64,000 bases of DNA from Vanilla planifolia. Lineage: Eukaryota > Streptophyta > Magnoliopsida > Asparagales > Orchidaceae. The stretch is taken from NCBI GenBank assembly GCA_023846275.1, contig CM043871.1, forward strand, positions 26,132,569 to 26,196,568, written 5' to 3'. The notes under the pieces were generated by a model. The model saw only the letters and a list, made by a program, of their open reading frames with translations. It was not told the DNA's origin and did no database searches. Positions 40,235-50,600 of this stretch are shown one piece after another (position 1 is the stretch's first letter; every line of letters starts with the position of its first letter). Position numbers and translations under genes: made by a program.

Positions 40235-40739
40235 TCAATAAACAAAAGTTGCTTGTTATGCAACTTTGTAAGATATGTTAAATTAGGAATGTTGCTTCTT
40301 AAGCAAATGGCAAGTCTTCTTTTTTTCTCATAATTTTACAAACTTTCCTAATGATCACACCAACGTGAATGCTTCGCTTTTTGGTATAATTCGTTTAGGA
40401 TGTTTTTTATGTTGTATTAAATGAAGTTTTTTTAGGGCTAAATATATTTTTAGATAAATATTTTATAATTAAAATGTTTTAAATATATAAGATTTATATT
40501 AATTGTATATTAAACCTTGATGTTTATGTTTAACTATATTAAATAACAAAATTTGACTCACTTGTACATAATACAATCTCTTCAAGTATAATTGGGGACA
40601 TCCTCCCTTTCTCTATCTCCTGCTTAAGCTAGTGCTCTCTACTCTCATAGTCTCTAGAGAGAGCAAGAGATCATGTGTCTTGTAAGCACTTTTCATTCAA
40701 GTCATCGAGGTAAATGGGATCACCTCCTCCTTCATTAGA

Positions 40740-41590
40740 TATTATTAGCAAGTGGTTTTTGGAATCTTATTGGAGCAATTCTCTAGTCCTTTAACTTTAA
40801 TATGATGCCCCAATGTTGAAGTGATATTATAATTGTCCTAGTTCCTAAAGTTGGAGCAGCACATAGGCTTAATCAGTTTTCTCTCATTAGTCTTTGCATT
40901 AGTATTTATAAAACTATTGCTAAAATCTTTATCAATAGAATAAAATCCGACCTTAATTGGTTAGTCATACGTGAGTACAAGCATTCATCTTAAGAAAAGT
41001 ATTGTTAACTATAACCTACTTTGTAATCCCTTCCATAGGATAGACATTTTCACATCTTTCACTAGTCTCATAACCCTTAAGATAAACATAGAGTATCCCT
41101 ACAACCATATATGCTACCAATTTCTCACAACTTCCCCATACCCTTTGGCAACATAGCCGAGACAATGGCAGTTCTCTATCCCTATGAAATTGTATATAAA
41201 ATTTGATAAAACTATATAAACTACTAGGCCCACTAAAGGAACAAAAATAGACTTTTGCATTTCAATTTGCAAATGAATGGGACACCTAAGTAGCTGAATG
41301 TATTCCTAGTACTCAATACTTTGTGCGTGTTAATAAGGCCAACTCCCATAGGGTTAATGGTACCTTAACCCTTCTGTTTATTATTAGCTTTGAGTTTCTC
41401 TCCCTCTTGTTTCATTAGCGTATCATATTGGGTACTTTGAAGAGCATTAGGGTTGTATCAAGTGCTCCTTCCATTATACATCTTCCGTTTGCCAATGATA
41501 TGCAGCTTATGGAAACCAACTATGCAATGTCTCGACAAAAGGTCAGCATGGTTAAATCGCTGTTCTTCTTTAATAAACATTTGGCCCTAT
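40740..41590 (+). mobile_element. L1-type LINE reverse-transcriptase remnant (arm B)
   Basis: The plus strand reads SGFWNLIGAIL, IIIVLVPKVGAAHRLNQFS, LISLCISIYKTIAKIFINR, then after stops and frame changes LTLLFIISFEFLSLL, HLPFANDMQL and KSLFFFNKH. These follow the order of the plant L1 reverse transcriptase (FRPISLC, then LSPYLFI, then FADD, then KSxxFF). Non-functional; shares its insertion context with 27809-28700. Confidence 0.8.
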
Positions 41591-41699
41591 AAGGAGGATA
41601 ATGTTGGTTAATATGCTCTGGGTCAAGCAAAAGAAAGACCTTTCCTCTTTCCTCATAGAATCACACCCTAACCACCACTTTCCTGAACCCTTTTCCCCT

Positions 41700-41970
41700 T
41701 CTTCTCAAAGCCAACTCCTCGACTTTAACAGGAGAACCTGCATGTCCAACACTCTGAGTTAAGCAAAAGCAGCACGAGTTCTCTGAACCGTTTTTCACTT
41801 CTCCTTGTGGCTACAGATGCCTGGAAAAGATGGAAAAGACTGAGAAGAAGAATCATCTGACTTCAAAAGCACAAAGAAATGCAACACTGAAGCTATCAAG
41901 ATATGCTTTTCGAAAGGCATTTCCAGAATGTCCCTTGCTCAAATTTTCCTGGGAAAGCTGGGGCTTTTGT
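41700..41970 (-). pseudogene. Inverted copy of the hydrolase intron 3/3' tail
   Basis: Minus strand: GGAAAATTTGAGCAAGGGAC, CGAAAAGCATATCTTGATAG, GTCTTTTCCATCTTTTCCAG, ATCTGTAGCCACAAGG, GCAGGTTCTCCTGTTAAAGT. Twin of 27444-27690. Confidence 0.7.
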
Positions 41971-42050
41971 TTTGGACTTTTTTTGTCACGTGCATGTAAG
42001 CTCTCTTGGGTGGATGACCAACTCTTTTGGTGTACTTGTTTAACCTTCAT

Positions 42051-42224
42051 TTAGAACTGGCTTAAAGGCTTCATTCGCCTATTTTTACAAACCACGCCTC
42101 CTTTCCGGCGAGGAACTTCCACGACCATTGTCGCAACCATAGAGGTTATGAACCTCATCGCATGTTGTCTTCTTGACCTTATCTCTTTGTGGCAAATTCC
42201 TTTCTTGCTAGGAAAATAGCTCAT
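42051..42224 (-). pseudogene. MSYFPSK copy of the MGCF family (arm B)
   Basis: Starts ATGAGCTATTTTCCTAGCAAG (MSYFPSK) and carries the same downstream blocks as 27172-27341, including NLPQRDKVKKTTCDEV in a shifted frame. Upstream on the minus strand it keeps a longer leader (CCCTTGCATCCATCATAAAC and CTCTATCTCTTCCCACC) that resembles the leader of the intact gene and is partly deleted in arm A. Confidence 0.65.
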
Positions 42225-42479
42225 TGCTAAAGCAAACAGGAAGGTGGGAAGAGATAGAGAGCAGATGTGCTGAGGTTTATGATGGATGCAAGGGAGATTT
42301 CAAATCAAGATTCGACCAAATATTTTCAAATCTAACCCTGATTCAATCCAAAGTGAGCTAAGAGATCTGACATTTGATATAAAGTTATTATATGTCATAA
42401 ATAAATTTATACATAGTTCATATATGTTTTTATGACATATCTAACTACATGCAGGAGCATAGATTTGTTTGCATTCCTA

Positions 42480-42715
42480 CAATATTTCCAACACATTTTG
42501 CATCTCTTGCTTGCATAATAACAAAAGAAGAGCTCGCACGACCTCTCCATAAGTTAAGCAAAAGTAGCATCGAGCTTTCTAAACCTTAGCAAAAAAAAAG
42601 AAAAAAATTGCCCAAAGTTGTACATTCTCTTTGTGGCTACAAGTGCCTCGAAAAGATAGACTAGACCACACTTCCATCTATTAGATGATAAAACTCCCAA
42701 GCCTCTTCTTAAAAA
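42480..42715 (-). pseudogene. Inverted copy of hydrolase exon 4 end and 3' UTR
   Basis: Minus-strand alignment to 26791-27000: exon tail as described for arm B, then CACAAAGAGAATGTACAACT, TTGGGCAATTTTTTTC, GGTTTAGAAAGCTCGATGCT and ACTTTTGCTTAACTTATGG, with an extra ~35 bp before TTGGAAATATTGTAGGAATG. The coding part is too altered to be functional. Confidence 0.75.
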
Positions 42716-43640
42716 CCAATTAAACTAGTTATTATTAAGATCTTATCAAATTATCCAATATAATGGACCATATAAGTGTGATCAATGCTATACATATCGT
42801 CCAACCTATAGGTTTGATTAGTTCATTTTACAACCAAGACATGATTATACTTATACAATGAGTATATAATGTATTTGCGAATAGTACAACTTATTGTACT
42901 ATTCAAAACCTCATTTAACATCACTTAACAAACAGTAGTTGTGCTTCTATGATAACAATGTCGATCATCTACGAACAACATATTTAATCAACTTAGCTTA
43001 AGATTACTTATTTTTGACTCTCTATTCGATCATATGATATAACTTGTCATATTATTTCATAAGGACATTATATAAGTATGATTAGCACAGTTTTTGCATT
43101 CTTCTCTTAATTAATTTAAGTTTTTAATTCCCAAATGATTAAGGATGCATGATCATTTTATTTGGAATGACATTTACCCATAAGTGATCGACATATGATT
43201 TGTTTATATATGATAACATGATATTATTAATTATAATTTACTTAAATTATTGGTTTATAACATGCTATGCACAATAATATAATGCATGATTATCCAAAGT
43301 GTGGATTACTATTTTTAAATAAATAACAGTTCTAGAGATGAGCTAAAATAACCATTTATTAGAGTTGTTTATTTGAAATGGCGTGCTCTTCGAAAATAGT
43401 TCAATCATTATGAAAATGGCTTTAAGCTAAATTGATTCTAAAATTAAAAAAAATGAAAAATTTCAAAGAATATATATAAAATGTTGTACTTCTTTTATAT
43501 TATATATTCACATATTTTATTTTTAAGGTTTAAATTTATCTTGCATATGACAACCTAAAATTGTAATACTTTACACATATATGTTTTGTCACCTAGTTTA
43601 TGACAATTAGTTTTGCTTATGACTTTATACTCCCTAATAT
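42716..43640 (-). repeat. Inverted counterpart of ~32480-34600
   Basis: See the entry at 32480. The matching blocks lie at about 42780-43080, 43340-43400 and 43500-43620. Confidence 0.55.
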
Positions 43641-43699
43641 AATCTAATATAAGCAATGTGTGATATTTTGAAAAATTAAAGGGCCATTTTCTTATCCAA

Positions 43700-43800
43700 T
43701 AATATGTATTGTCAATGTGATTAGGGGCACAAAGGCTGCCCCAATTATCCTACCTATCATGCACCTCTTCTATCTCGACGACATTCTATTTTTTTGGTTT
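43700..43800 (+). mobile_element. Small L1 reverse-transcriptase fragment
   Basis: The plus strand reads GTKAAPIILPIMHLFYLDDI followed by LFFW, resembling the SHLLYADDILLF core of plant LINE reverse transcriptases. Confidence 0.5.
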
Positions 43801-44800
43801 GCGATAGTAGTTAATGCTATCGTACATTGAGATAAGTGTAGTTTTAATTCTTTTATCGGTAGTATTTGTTTCAAATATAAAATTGGGTGGATTGTTAATT
43901 ATCGTATACTTTAGGAGTATAAAATTAAATGTTGGCATGAATTGGATCCAGTTTGAAGTTATATGAGAAAAGAATTGAGTTGAATTCAATAAAATTAATT
44001 CCATTTGGGCAAGATCATACAATACAATTGCTCCAATCCTATGCTACAATCAGCTTAAGTTGATTTAAAAAATAAGGAAATCAAATACTTCGTTAAGGTA
44101 TTGTATATTATTAATAAACTAATCACACTATATAATATTCTCAATGCATCATATGATAAGATACAAGTCAATAAAAGCATAAAAGTTTATTGCATTGTAT
44201 GATTTGTCCAATCATACAATATGATAAAAGGGTTAAATAATTTAGGTACGATTGTATGGAAAAAACTGTAAGAATTGTATTATACAATTTATTTGATTAG
44301 ATTGTACAATTTGTTGGATTAAACAAACTAGAGGTGTGGATGGTGCTAATCATATTATATGATTAAGGAAATCATATAACATGATGACCTAAGGATAGAA
44401 TAAAAAATAAAATAATTTTTTATGTCAAGCAAAACAAACAAATAATATATATATATATATATTATAAAAAAATTATGTAAAAATTTATGTGCATACAAAA
44501 CATTTGTAACGTCTCTATATGTAATCATTATGCAAACTTAATTAGAAAACTAAAAATGTAATTAATTATTACATAGATAAAATTTATATTTTGAAGTCAA
44601 AATATAAAGATATTATTTTGGTATTTTCTTGGAGAGCATAAAATTTTATAAAATTATGTCTAATGTAAAAATAATGATATTATTAAGATGAGTTAATTTA
44701 AAATAATTTGTTAGTTCTTGGATTTCAATATTAAAAACTCAATTAGAATTATTGTGAATAAAAGAAGAGAAATTGAGAAAAGTCATTAAAAAGTTTCTTT
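43780..44800 (-). repeat. Inverted counterpart of 35650-36600
   Basis: Matches described at 35650. It also contains a (TA) run at 44441-44462 and TTGTAACGTCTCTATATGTA near 44508, the kind of word found at plant LTR ends. Confidence 0.65.
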
Positions 44801-45040
44801 GAAAACCGTCATGCCAACCTTGAAAAGTCTTATGATGTTCTTCGTCAAGTCATTAATTCATCCTTCTAGCATAAAAAAAGTCATGTCACCAATTGCACTT
44901 GTTATGACATTATGTTACCCTCAATATCCTTCAATGTGCTTAAGTTAGAAGGTGCACTCCATCAAATCAAACTTCTCAAGAAATCTAAGTGGAATAGATT
45001 GATAATCATAATCATTGCAATAGTCTCAAAAATAGTTGGT
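44795..45040 (+). repeat. Direct repeat of 39935-40225
   Basis: See the entry at 39935. Both copies have the same orientation. Confidence 0.75.
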
Positions 45041-46490
45041 CAAGCTTATTATAAAAAAAATATGTTGATTTAATTTCAATCATCAATCAAAAAAACAGTC
45101 ACAAAATAACCATCAATAACATAATGCTCGAAGTCAGACTCTCAAGGCCCTATGATTCGAAACTGAATACTTGAGACCTTGGAGCTTAAAGCCAACAATT
45201 GAGACCTAGACTCTCAAAGTTAAGCACTAGAGACCCAAGTGGCCAAGATCTAGATATTAGAATCAAAACATTTAAGCCAAAGCATTCAAGGCTAACCTTT
45301 TAAGGATTCTCTTTTAGACCTTTGCATGCTTTACACAAGCCAAATGAACTGGCATTCAGATAAAACACATCACAAAATTGAGAAAATTATTTAAATAATT
45401 TTTTTTTTTTTATTTTTTAACAATTGGAAGACTAAATAATAAACATATGATTGATAAAAAAAATTCTAAGAAAGAAAGGAAAAGTATATCCATCCTTAAA
45501 ACTATGAAACTATATATATTGGTAATTTTATGATAATTAAAAGTTTTTGAGGATTACAAAGATATAAAAAGGATCTTGGGTAGAGCAAACAAAGTGAAGG
45601 GGATTGGAAATACTTGAGCTTTTGGAGAAGCATGTAAAATAAGAGCTTAATCTTCTTGATATAACCATTACAATATGATTTAATGTAGCCATAATTCATA
45701 ACTTACATGCATATGCTTGATGCACAGGTATAACACAGACTAATAGCTTCTAAATTTAACAAAATTATATGATTGGTAAAAGAAATTTAAGTTAATTTAG
45801 AACTTTCTTATATGACTATTTTGATATGATAATTGAAATATTTAATTGCAACATTTAGATGATAATTGATTCACATATTACATTTATTTTATCAATTATA
45901 AGAATTTATTTGCTTTAAACTATTTCAAAAAAAGTAAGTTATAAGTAATTACAAAATAATAAAAGAAAAAAAAATAGCATAAGAACAAGACATTTACATT
46001 AAAAAATAGTCATTATATTGCCAAACAAACATACATTGCTTTAAAGTATCACGTTAAACTAGAAATTAAATTTAAAATATATCTCATTCCAAAATATTGT
46101 GTAAAAGTGAAACCCAAATTAAAAGTCTATCTTATTTTGAGATATCATCTAAAAATAAAAGTCTATTTTTAAAAAATATTTAATCTATACTTTGAAATTA
46201 AACTATAAGGTATTAATAAAGAAAAAGAAAATGTTAAATTTAAAATATTCAAAAATGCGGATAACAAAGGGGTCTTTAAAAGATAAAACAAAATAATTAC
46301 AAAGACTAGTAAAAGGATTTAATTTAAAAAATGAGAGCATCAACTCATAATGAAATTAAAATATTTATATGTAATATATTAAGGTATTCATCAATTTAAT
46401 TATGCTCATACATGAAAAAATTACTTTATTACATTATAAAAGAATATAATGATACATTTAATGGTATCAAAAAAGACGTTAAACCCTCCA
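45041..46490. other. Gene-free stretch
   Basis: AT-rich. A purine/GA-rich word series (GAGACC, CTCAAG, AAGC) occurs at 45130-45300. No coding or RNA gene is recognised. Confidence 0.5.
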
Positions 46491-46499
46491 TTTAAAAAC

Positions 46500-46696
46500 G
46501 TAAGATTTGATGGTGACCCCACCGACCGACGGACTCACCGTCAAGGTGGGAGTCCCTCGGTCCAGGTCATCACCACGAAGATAAGCTTCCCCACAAAGGA
46601 ATTCCTAAGGTACGCATACCGACGAAGGTGTGCTTATAAATGAACTGAAATCTCCCAAGCCTCCATCATAAAATATTTTCCCTCCTTGCTTTAGCA
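46500..46696 (+). promoter_or_regulatory. Promoter-like flank of an MGCF copy, TATAAAT at 46635-46641
   Basis: Holds GACCCCACCGACCGACGGAC, CCCCACAAAGGAATTCCTAA, GGTACGCATACCGACGAAGG and TGTGCTTATAAATGAACTGA, then a leader ending TTTAGCA before the ATG. This matches the upstream region of the intact gene at 29461-29787. Confidence 0.5.
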
Positions 46697-46932
46697 ATGG
46701 GCTGTTTTCAAAGCAAGGAGCCGATGGAGGGAAGGAATTTGTCACCAAGAGGTAAGCTTAAGATAACTATACGTGAAAAACTGACGCAGCTCATAAAACG
46801 AAAAATAGTGGCGGCAACACCGGCGGTGGAAGCTCCCACTATGGAGGCACCAGTGATGGTGGCGGAAGCTCCCACAATGGTGGCAACAGTGGTTTCGACA
46901 TCCCCAAAAAGGAGGCTATCCGTGCTTATTAG
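46697..46932 (+). pseudogene. MGCFQSKE family copy, frameshifted and with a premature stop
   Basis: Starts MGCFQSKEPMEGRN, close to the intact member. Around 46790-46805 the frame slips: the family's Gly-rich part continues in another frame as GGGSSHYGGTSDGGGSSH, GGNSGFDIPKKEAIRAY, and then meets TAG at 46930 where the intact gene has the Lys of AYKLGAGY. Read without correction, the ATG frame runs to 47038 with a quite different Val/Ala-rich tail. Either it is a pseudogene or it now encodes a protein with a new C-terminus. AGAGGTAAGC resembles a splice donor and removal of the next 38 nt would restore the Gly-rich frame, but that is shorter than usual plant introns. Confidence 0.6.
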
Positions 46933-47658
46933 CTGGAGGCTTATATTTTCTAGCATAAGTGCAGCCATGAATGTTACATGTGATACCCTTTTGTGTGTTT
47001 TATTAGCCATGTTGCTGTTGGAACTCCTGGGTGAGTGAACTGCTATATGACATGGAACACGAGTAATATGACTTGCTATGCAAATGCAAAGTTGTCCTTT
47101 TTGGTAATTTTGGGTATAAAAAGTAGTCGGTGAACTATTTTCAACATAGTCATACAATTATTGATAGTGTTTTTATAAAATTTCAGAAATCTTAGTCAAC
47201 TATTTGGTAAGAGAACCTTTCATGCTCACCAAGACGAATAAGGATTAGGGAATAAAGTAGGTTTCTTTTCCTTGTTATAAGCAGATGAACTCTAAGTCAA
47301 CATGCAATGTGAATGCTTGATCAACTTCATTTAGGATGCCTTTACGCTATCAGAAAAGAAAATAACTTATGAAGAAATCCGAACCTTTTGGCAGTGTATC
47401 TTACCAATCATCCACTGAAGAAAGAGATAGCTTTTAACCAAGCAATTAGTCCATGATATCAACCTTCTCAACTGCTACAGTTCATCACCTCCTTTGCTTG
47501 AATGATCTGAATATATAACAGGGATCATTTGTCATTTGGGATAAATCTCAATAGCTTTAGAATCCTGAGAAAAACAATGGAGGAGCTAATCTATGTTATA
47601 TATGATGAAACAACGTGCACAACATAAATTGTAGACGTCTTTGAAGCTTTCCATGGTA
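46933..47658. other. Intergenic / 3' flank of the minus-strand gene
   Basis: No further gene. The part nearest 47658 (47460-47658) is less AT-rich and is probably the 3' UTR of the minus-strand gene ending at 47659. Confidence 0.4.
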
Positions 47659-50600
47659 CTAATCCATGGACGGAGCTGGTGCTCTGGTGTATTTCGTGCA
47701 GTCAAATGGTCCAACTTCCTGAGCTTTCTTAACCTGGAAACAAAAACATGTATTAGGACTATTAGAAAAAATAGTTTTTCAAAATAATTTCATGTAAATT
47801 GAAATAAAATTTGAAACACTGATTTAAAACATGATTCGCAAACAATCTTTAGTAAGATAGTAGGTTGAATTTTGCACTGATAACTGGAAACAATAATTGG
47901 CTACTTTCATTTGATTTACAGTACAGCCTTCAATTGTTCATTGGCAAGTAGTTTCCTAAATCCAGTTTTATTTGATTAACTAATAATGCTCTTATTATCA
48001 TTCCCAAAATCTGCAATTTATTTGCTCAATAAACAAATAATGTTATTTTTATTGTGTAATAAAAAGCTGAATTACTTGACATGGATTCTCAAATATAAAT
48101 ATGGGTTAAAAAAACTTAAATTTAAAAATATGATACGGTGGTAGGCTTTTATAACATATTTTTCATATATTACTTTGAGTTACGTAGATTTATCTAGATC
48201 GAATTGTGTAGTCTACAATGGACACTCATTTCCAAGAATTAATAATGATTAATGTATAAAATCATAATATGTAGAATGCCAAAAAAAGAATAATATTAAC
48301 ATGGGAATTCTTATTATTGAAAATGGCAATGCCAAAAAGACTAAATGGGGACTAGTTCTAATGTTAGAAACATGAAACTTGCTTACTTTTCGATATTGTA
48401 ATACCATTTTAGAGACTAAATTGCAAAATGACATTTGACAATAGTAGTATAACAAGCTATTCAAATTGCAACACATTGGCCATAAAATCACTAAAATTAA
48501 GGCACATAATTCAATAATTTTAAAAGAATTTGAATAACAAATTCTTAAATTAAATAAAAAATTATAAACTAGAGGTTAATCAAAGATCTTATAAAGAAAA
48601 AAAATTGTAACATTCTAAATTTAACAAAAAAAATAAGATTTATAATTATTTTTAAAAAACTTAAACTATTAGAAAAATTTTTAACTTTTTTAAAAATTTT
48701 AAGATTTTTTAAAAAATCATACATTACTAAAACAAGATATATCACTATTAAACGAAAGATGTGAACTAAGAAATAAGATGTATGAATTATTTATAACTTT
48801 ATAATATCAAACGAGTAAAAATCTTAATTTTTTGAGAATTGAGACAAAATATTTTAAATTTATAAGCATTTATTTACAAATTTCGAAAAATATTCATAAA
48901 AATACTAAACTAACTCAAAAAATTATCAAAATTTATCAAGACTTAGAACTTGTTAACATAAATTTAATAACATTTTATAGACAAACAAAAAGTACAATTA
49001 CCATGAAAATAAAATACAGATTTTAAAAATATATTAAATAAAAAGTTTTCAATATTTCAAATTTACAAAATTATTAAACACAGATTATTTTCGAAAAATA
49101 ATTAAATTTGGCTGACATGTAAAGCTTATTAAGAAGATTTAAAAAAAATTGTGAGCAAACTTTTTGAGTTGAGATTAATTGAAAAATGCACAAAATTAAT
49201 TGATTTCATAAGTTTAATAAAATTAAAGATTTAATTAATTCCTAAATCACTAATTTCCTAAACCTAACCTCAACATCAATTTAATATAATTTTTATTAAG
49301 TCTAATATGTTGTAAACCTTAAAATTAAGTTGCAATAGTTGTTCTTGTAAGTATTTTAATAAAATGAAATTGAATTATTGAAATTGAACGTTTGTTAATT
49401 TAAATTATATTGAATTGTGGTAATATTGAAGTGCTTGTCACAATTCAAACGTATTAAAAAATTTTACTTAAACATGCCATTCGATGGAGCTAAAAAAATA
49501 TCCAACAACATTGAGTTTGTAAGTTTTAAAAATCTAGACAATAATTTATGAATTTTTAAAGGAAAGCATATAAATACAAATTCTTAAATCACAAGAAGTA
49601 TATTTGTAACTTGTAACTCTAACCTTTATTGTATCAAAGGAGATGGTTTGAAAGAAATTCTTGGTTATGTATAGTTAAGGCGGTAAGAAAGGATGGAGGA
49701 ATATAAGTAGAAGGGTAAATGAAGGAAAAGAAGTTTAAAAAAGACGTTTAGAGAGAGAGAGAGAGCATGGGTTAAGAAGAAACTACAAGGGAAGGATAAG
49801 AAGTTCAATGCAAAGCAAGTTGGAAAATGTTGTTGTAGCTCAGAGAGAAGTCTGGAATCAATTGGAAGAGGAAAAACAAGGTTACAATAAGAGAAAGCAA
49901 AGAAAACAATGAGCAACTACTAACACGACAAGATAAGTGTTGAGCATTGATTTTGTGGTTGAATTCATATCAATTTTATTCAAATAAAGGAATTATGAGA
50001 TTGTGGTTGAGTTAGAATTTGTATTAGAATGACATGGATTAGATTTTGAGTGATTAGATTGAGGTTTGGATCAAAATTAAAAGATTAAAGATGAAGAAAA
50101 AGTAGTTAATTCTGGATTCTACAAAACGATGGTGCAAACCATACTTCTATGTTAGTTGGCTCTAGTAAGGAGATCAGATCAATACGATAAGGTAATCGTA
50201 TAGGCATTGATAAACTAAATGTATTGTACGATAACATCAATCGTACAATATGAAATGTGTAAAGGTTGGTAGATGGTTTGTGCCATATTATTGTACAAGT
50301 ACATTGGTATGAACATATTTGCAGAATCCATTTAAGTTGATACATTTCTAAGGAATCTTAGTATTCCAACAGAGAGTCGTATGAATTACTAGGCAATGAT
50401 CGTACTAGTAAAATGGGTGAATTGTATTGTACGATCCATTAATGGTTCAAAAACAATATTATTAGTCAATTTAATTGTACAAGGGCAATGGATAGACTGT
50501 AATTATAAAGTTTGCTAGAGTATGCAAAAGGACAAACTCAAAGCTATCTGATAGGAGATTATACAAAAGCTTGTAAAAGATAGCATGTGCATACAAGTAT

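Larger units (their letters stand above)
40235..42715 (-). repeat. Inverted-repeat arm B
   Basis: Counterpart of 26791-29400 in opposite orientation. Its outer end (42715-42660) reads on the minus strand GAAGAGGCTTGGGAGTTTTA, TCATCTAATAG, GTGTGGTCTAGTCTATCTTT and GAGGCACTTGTAGCC, aligning with the last ~25 codons and the stop of the hydrolase. Arm A joins the intact gene, so this arm is the derived copy. Confidence 0.88.

Noticed and set aside
46708-47157. 149-codon minus-strand frame
   Set aside because: Antisense to the MGCF copy at 46697; no homology recognised.
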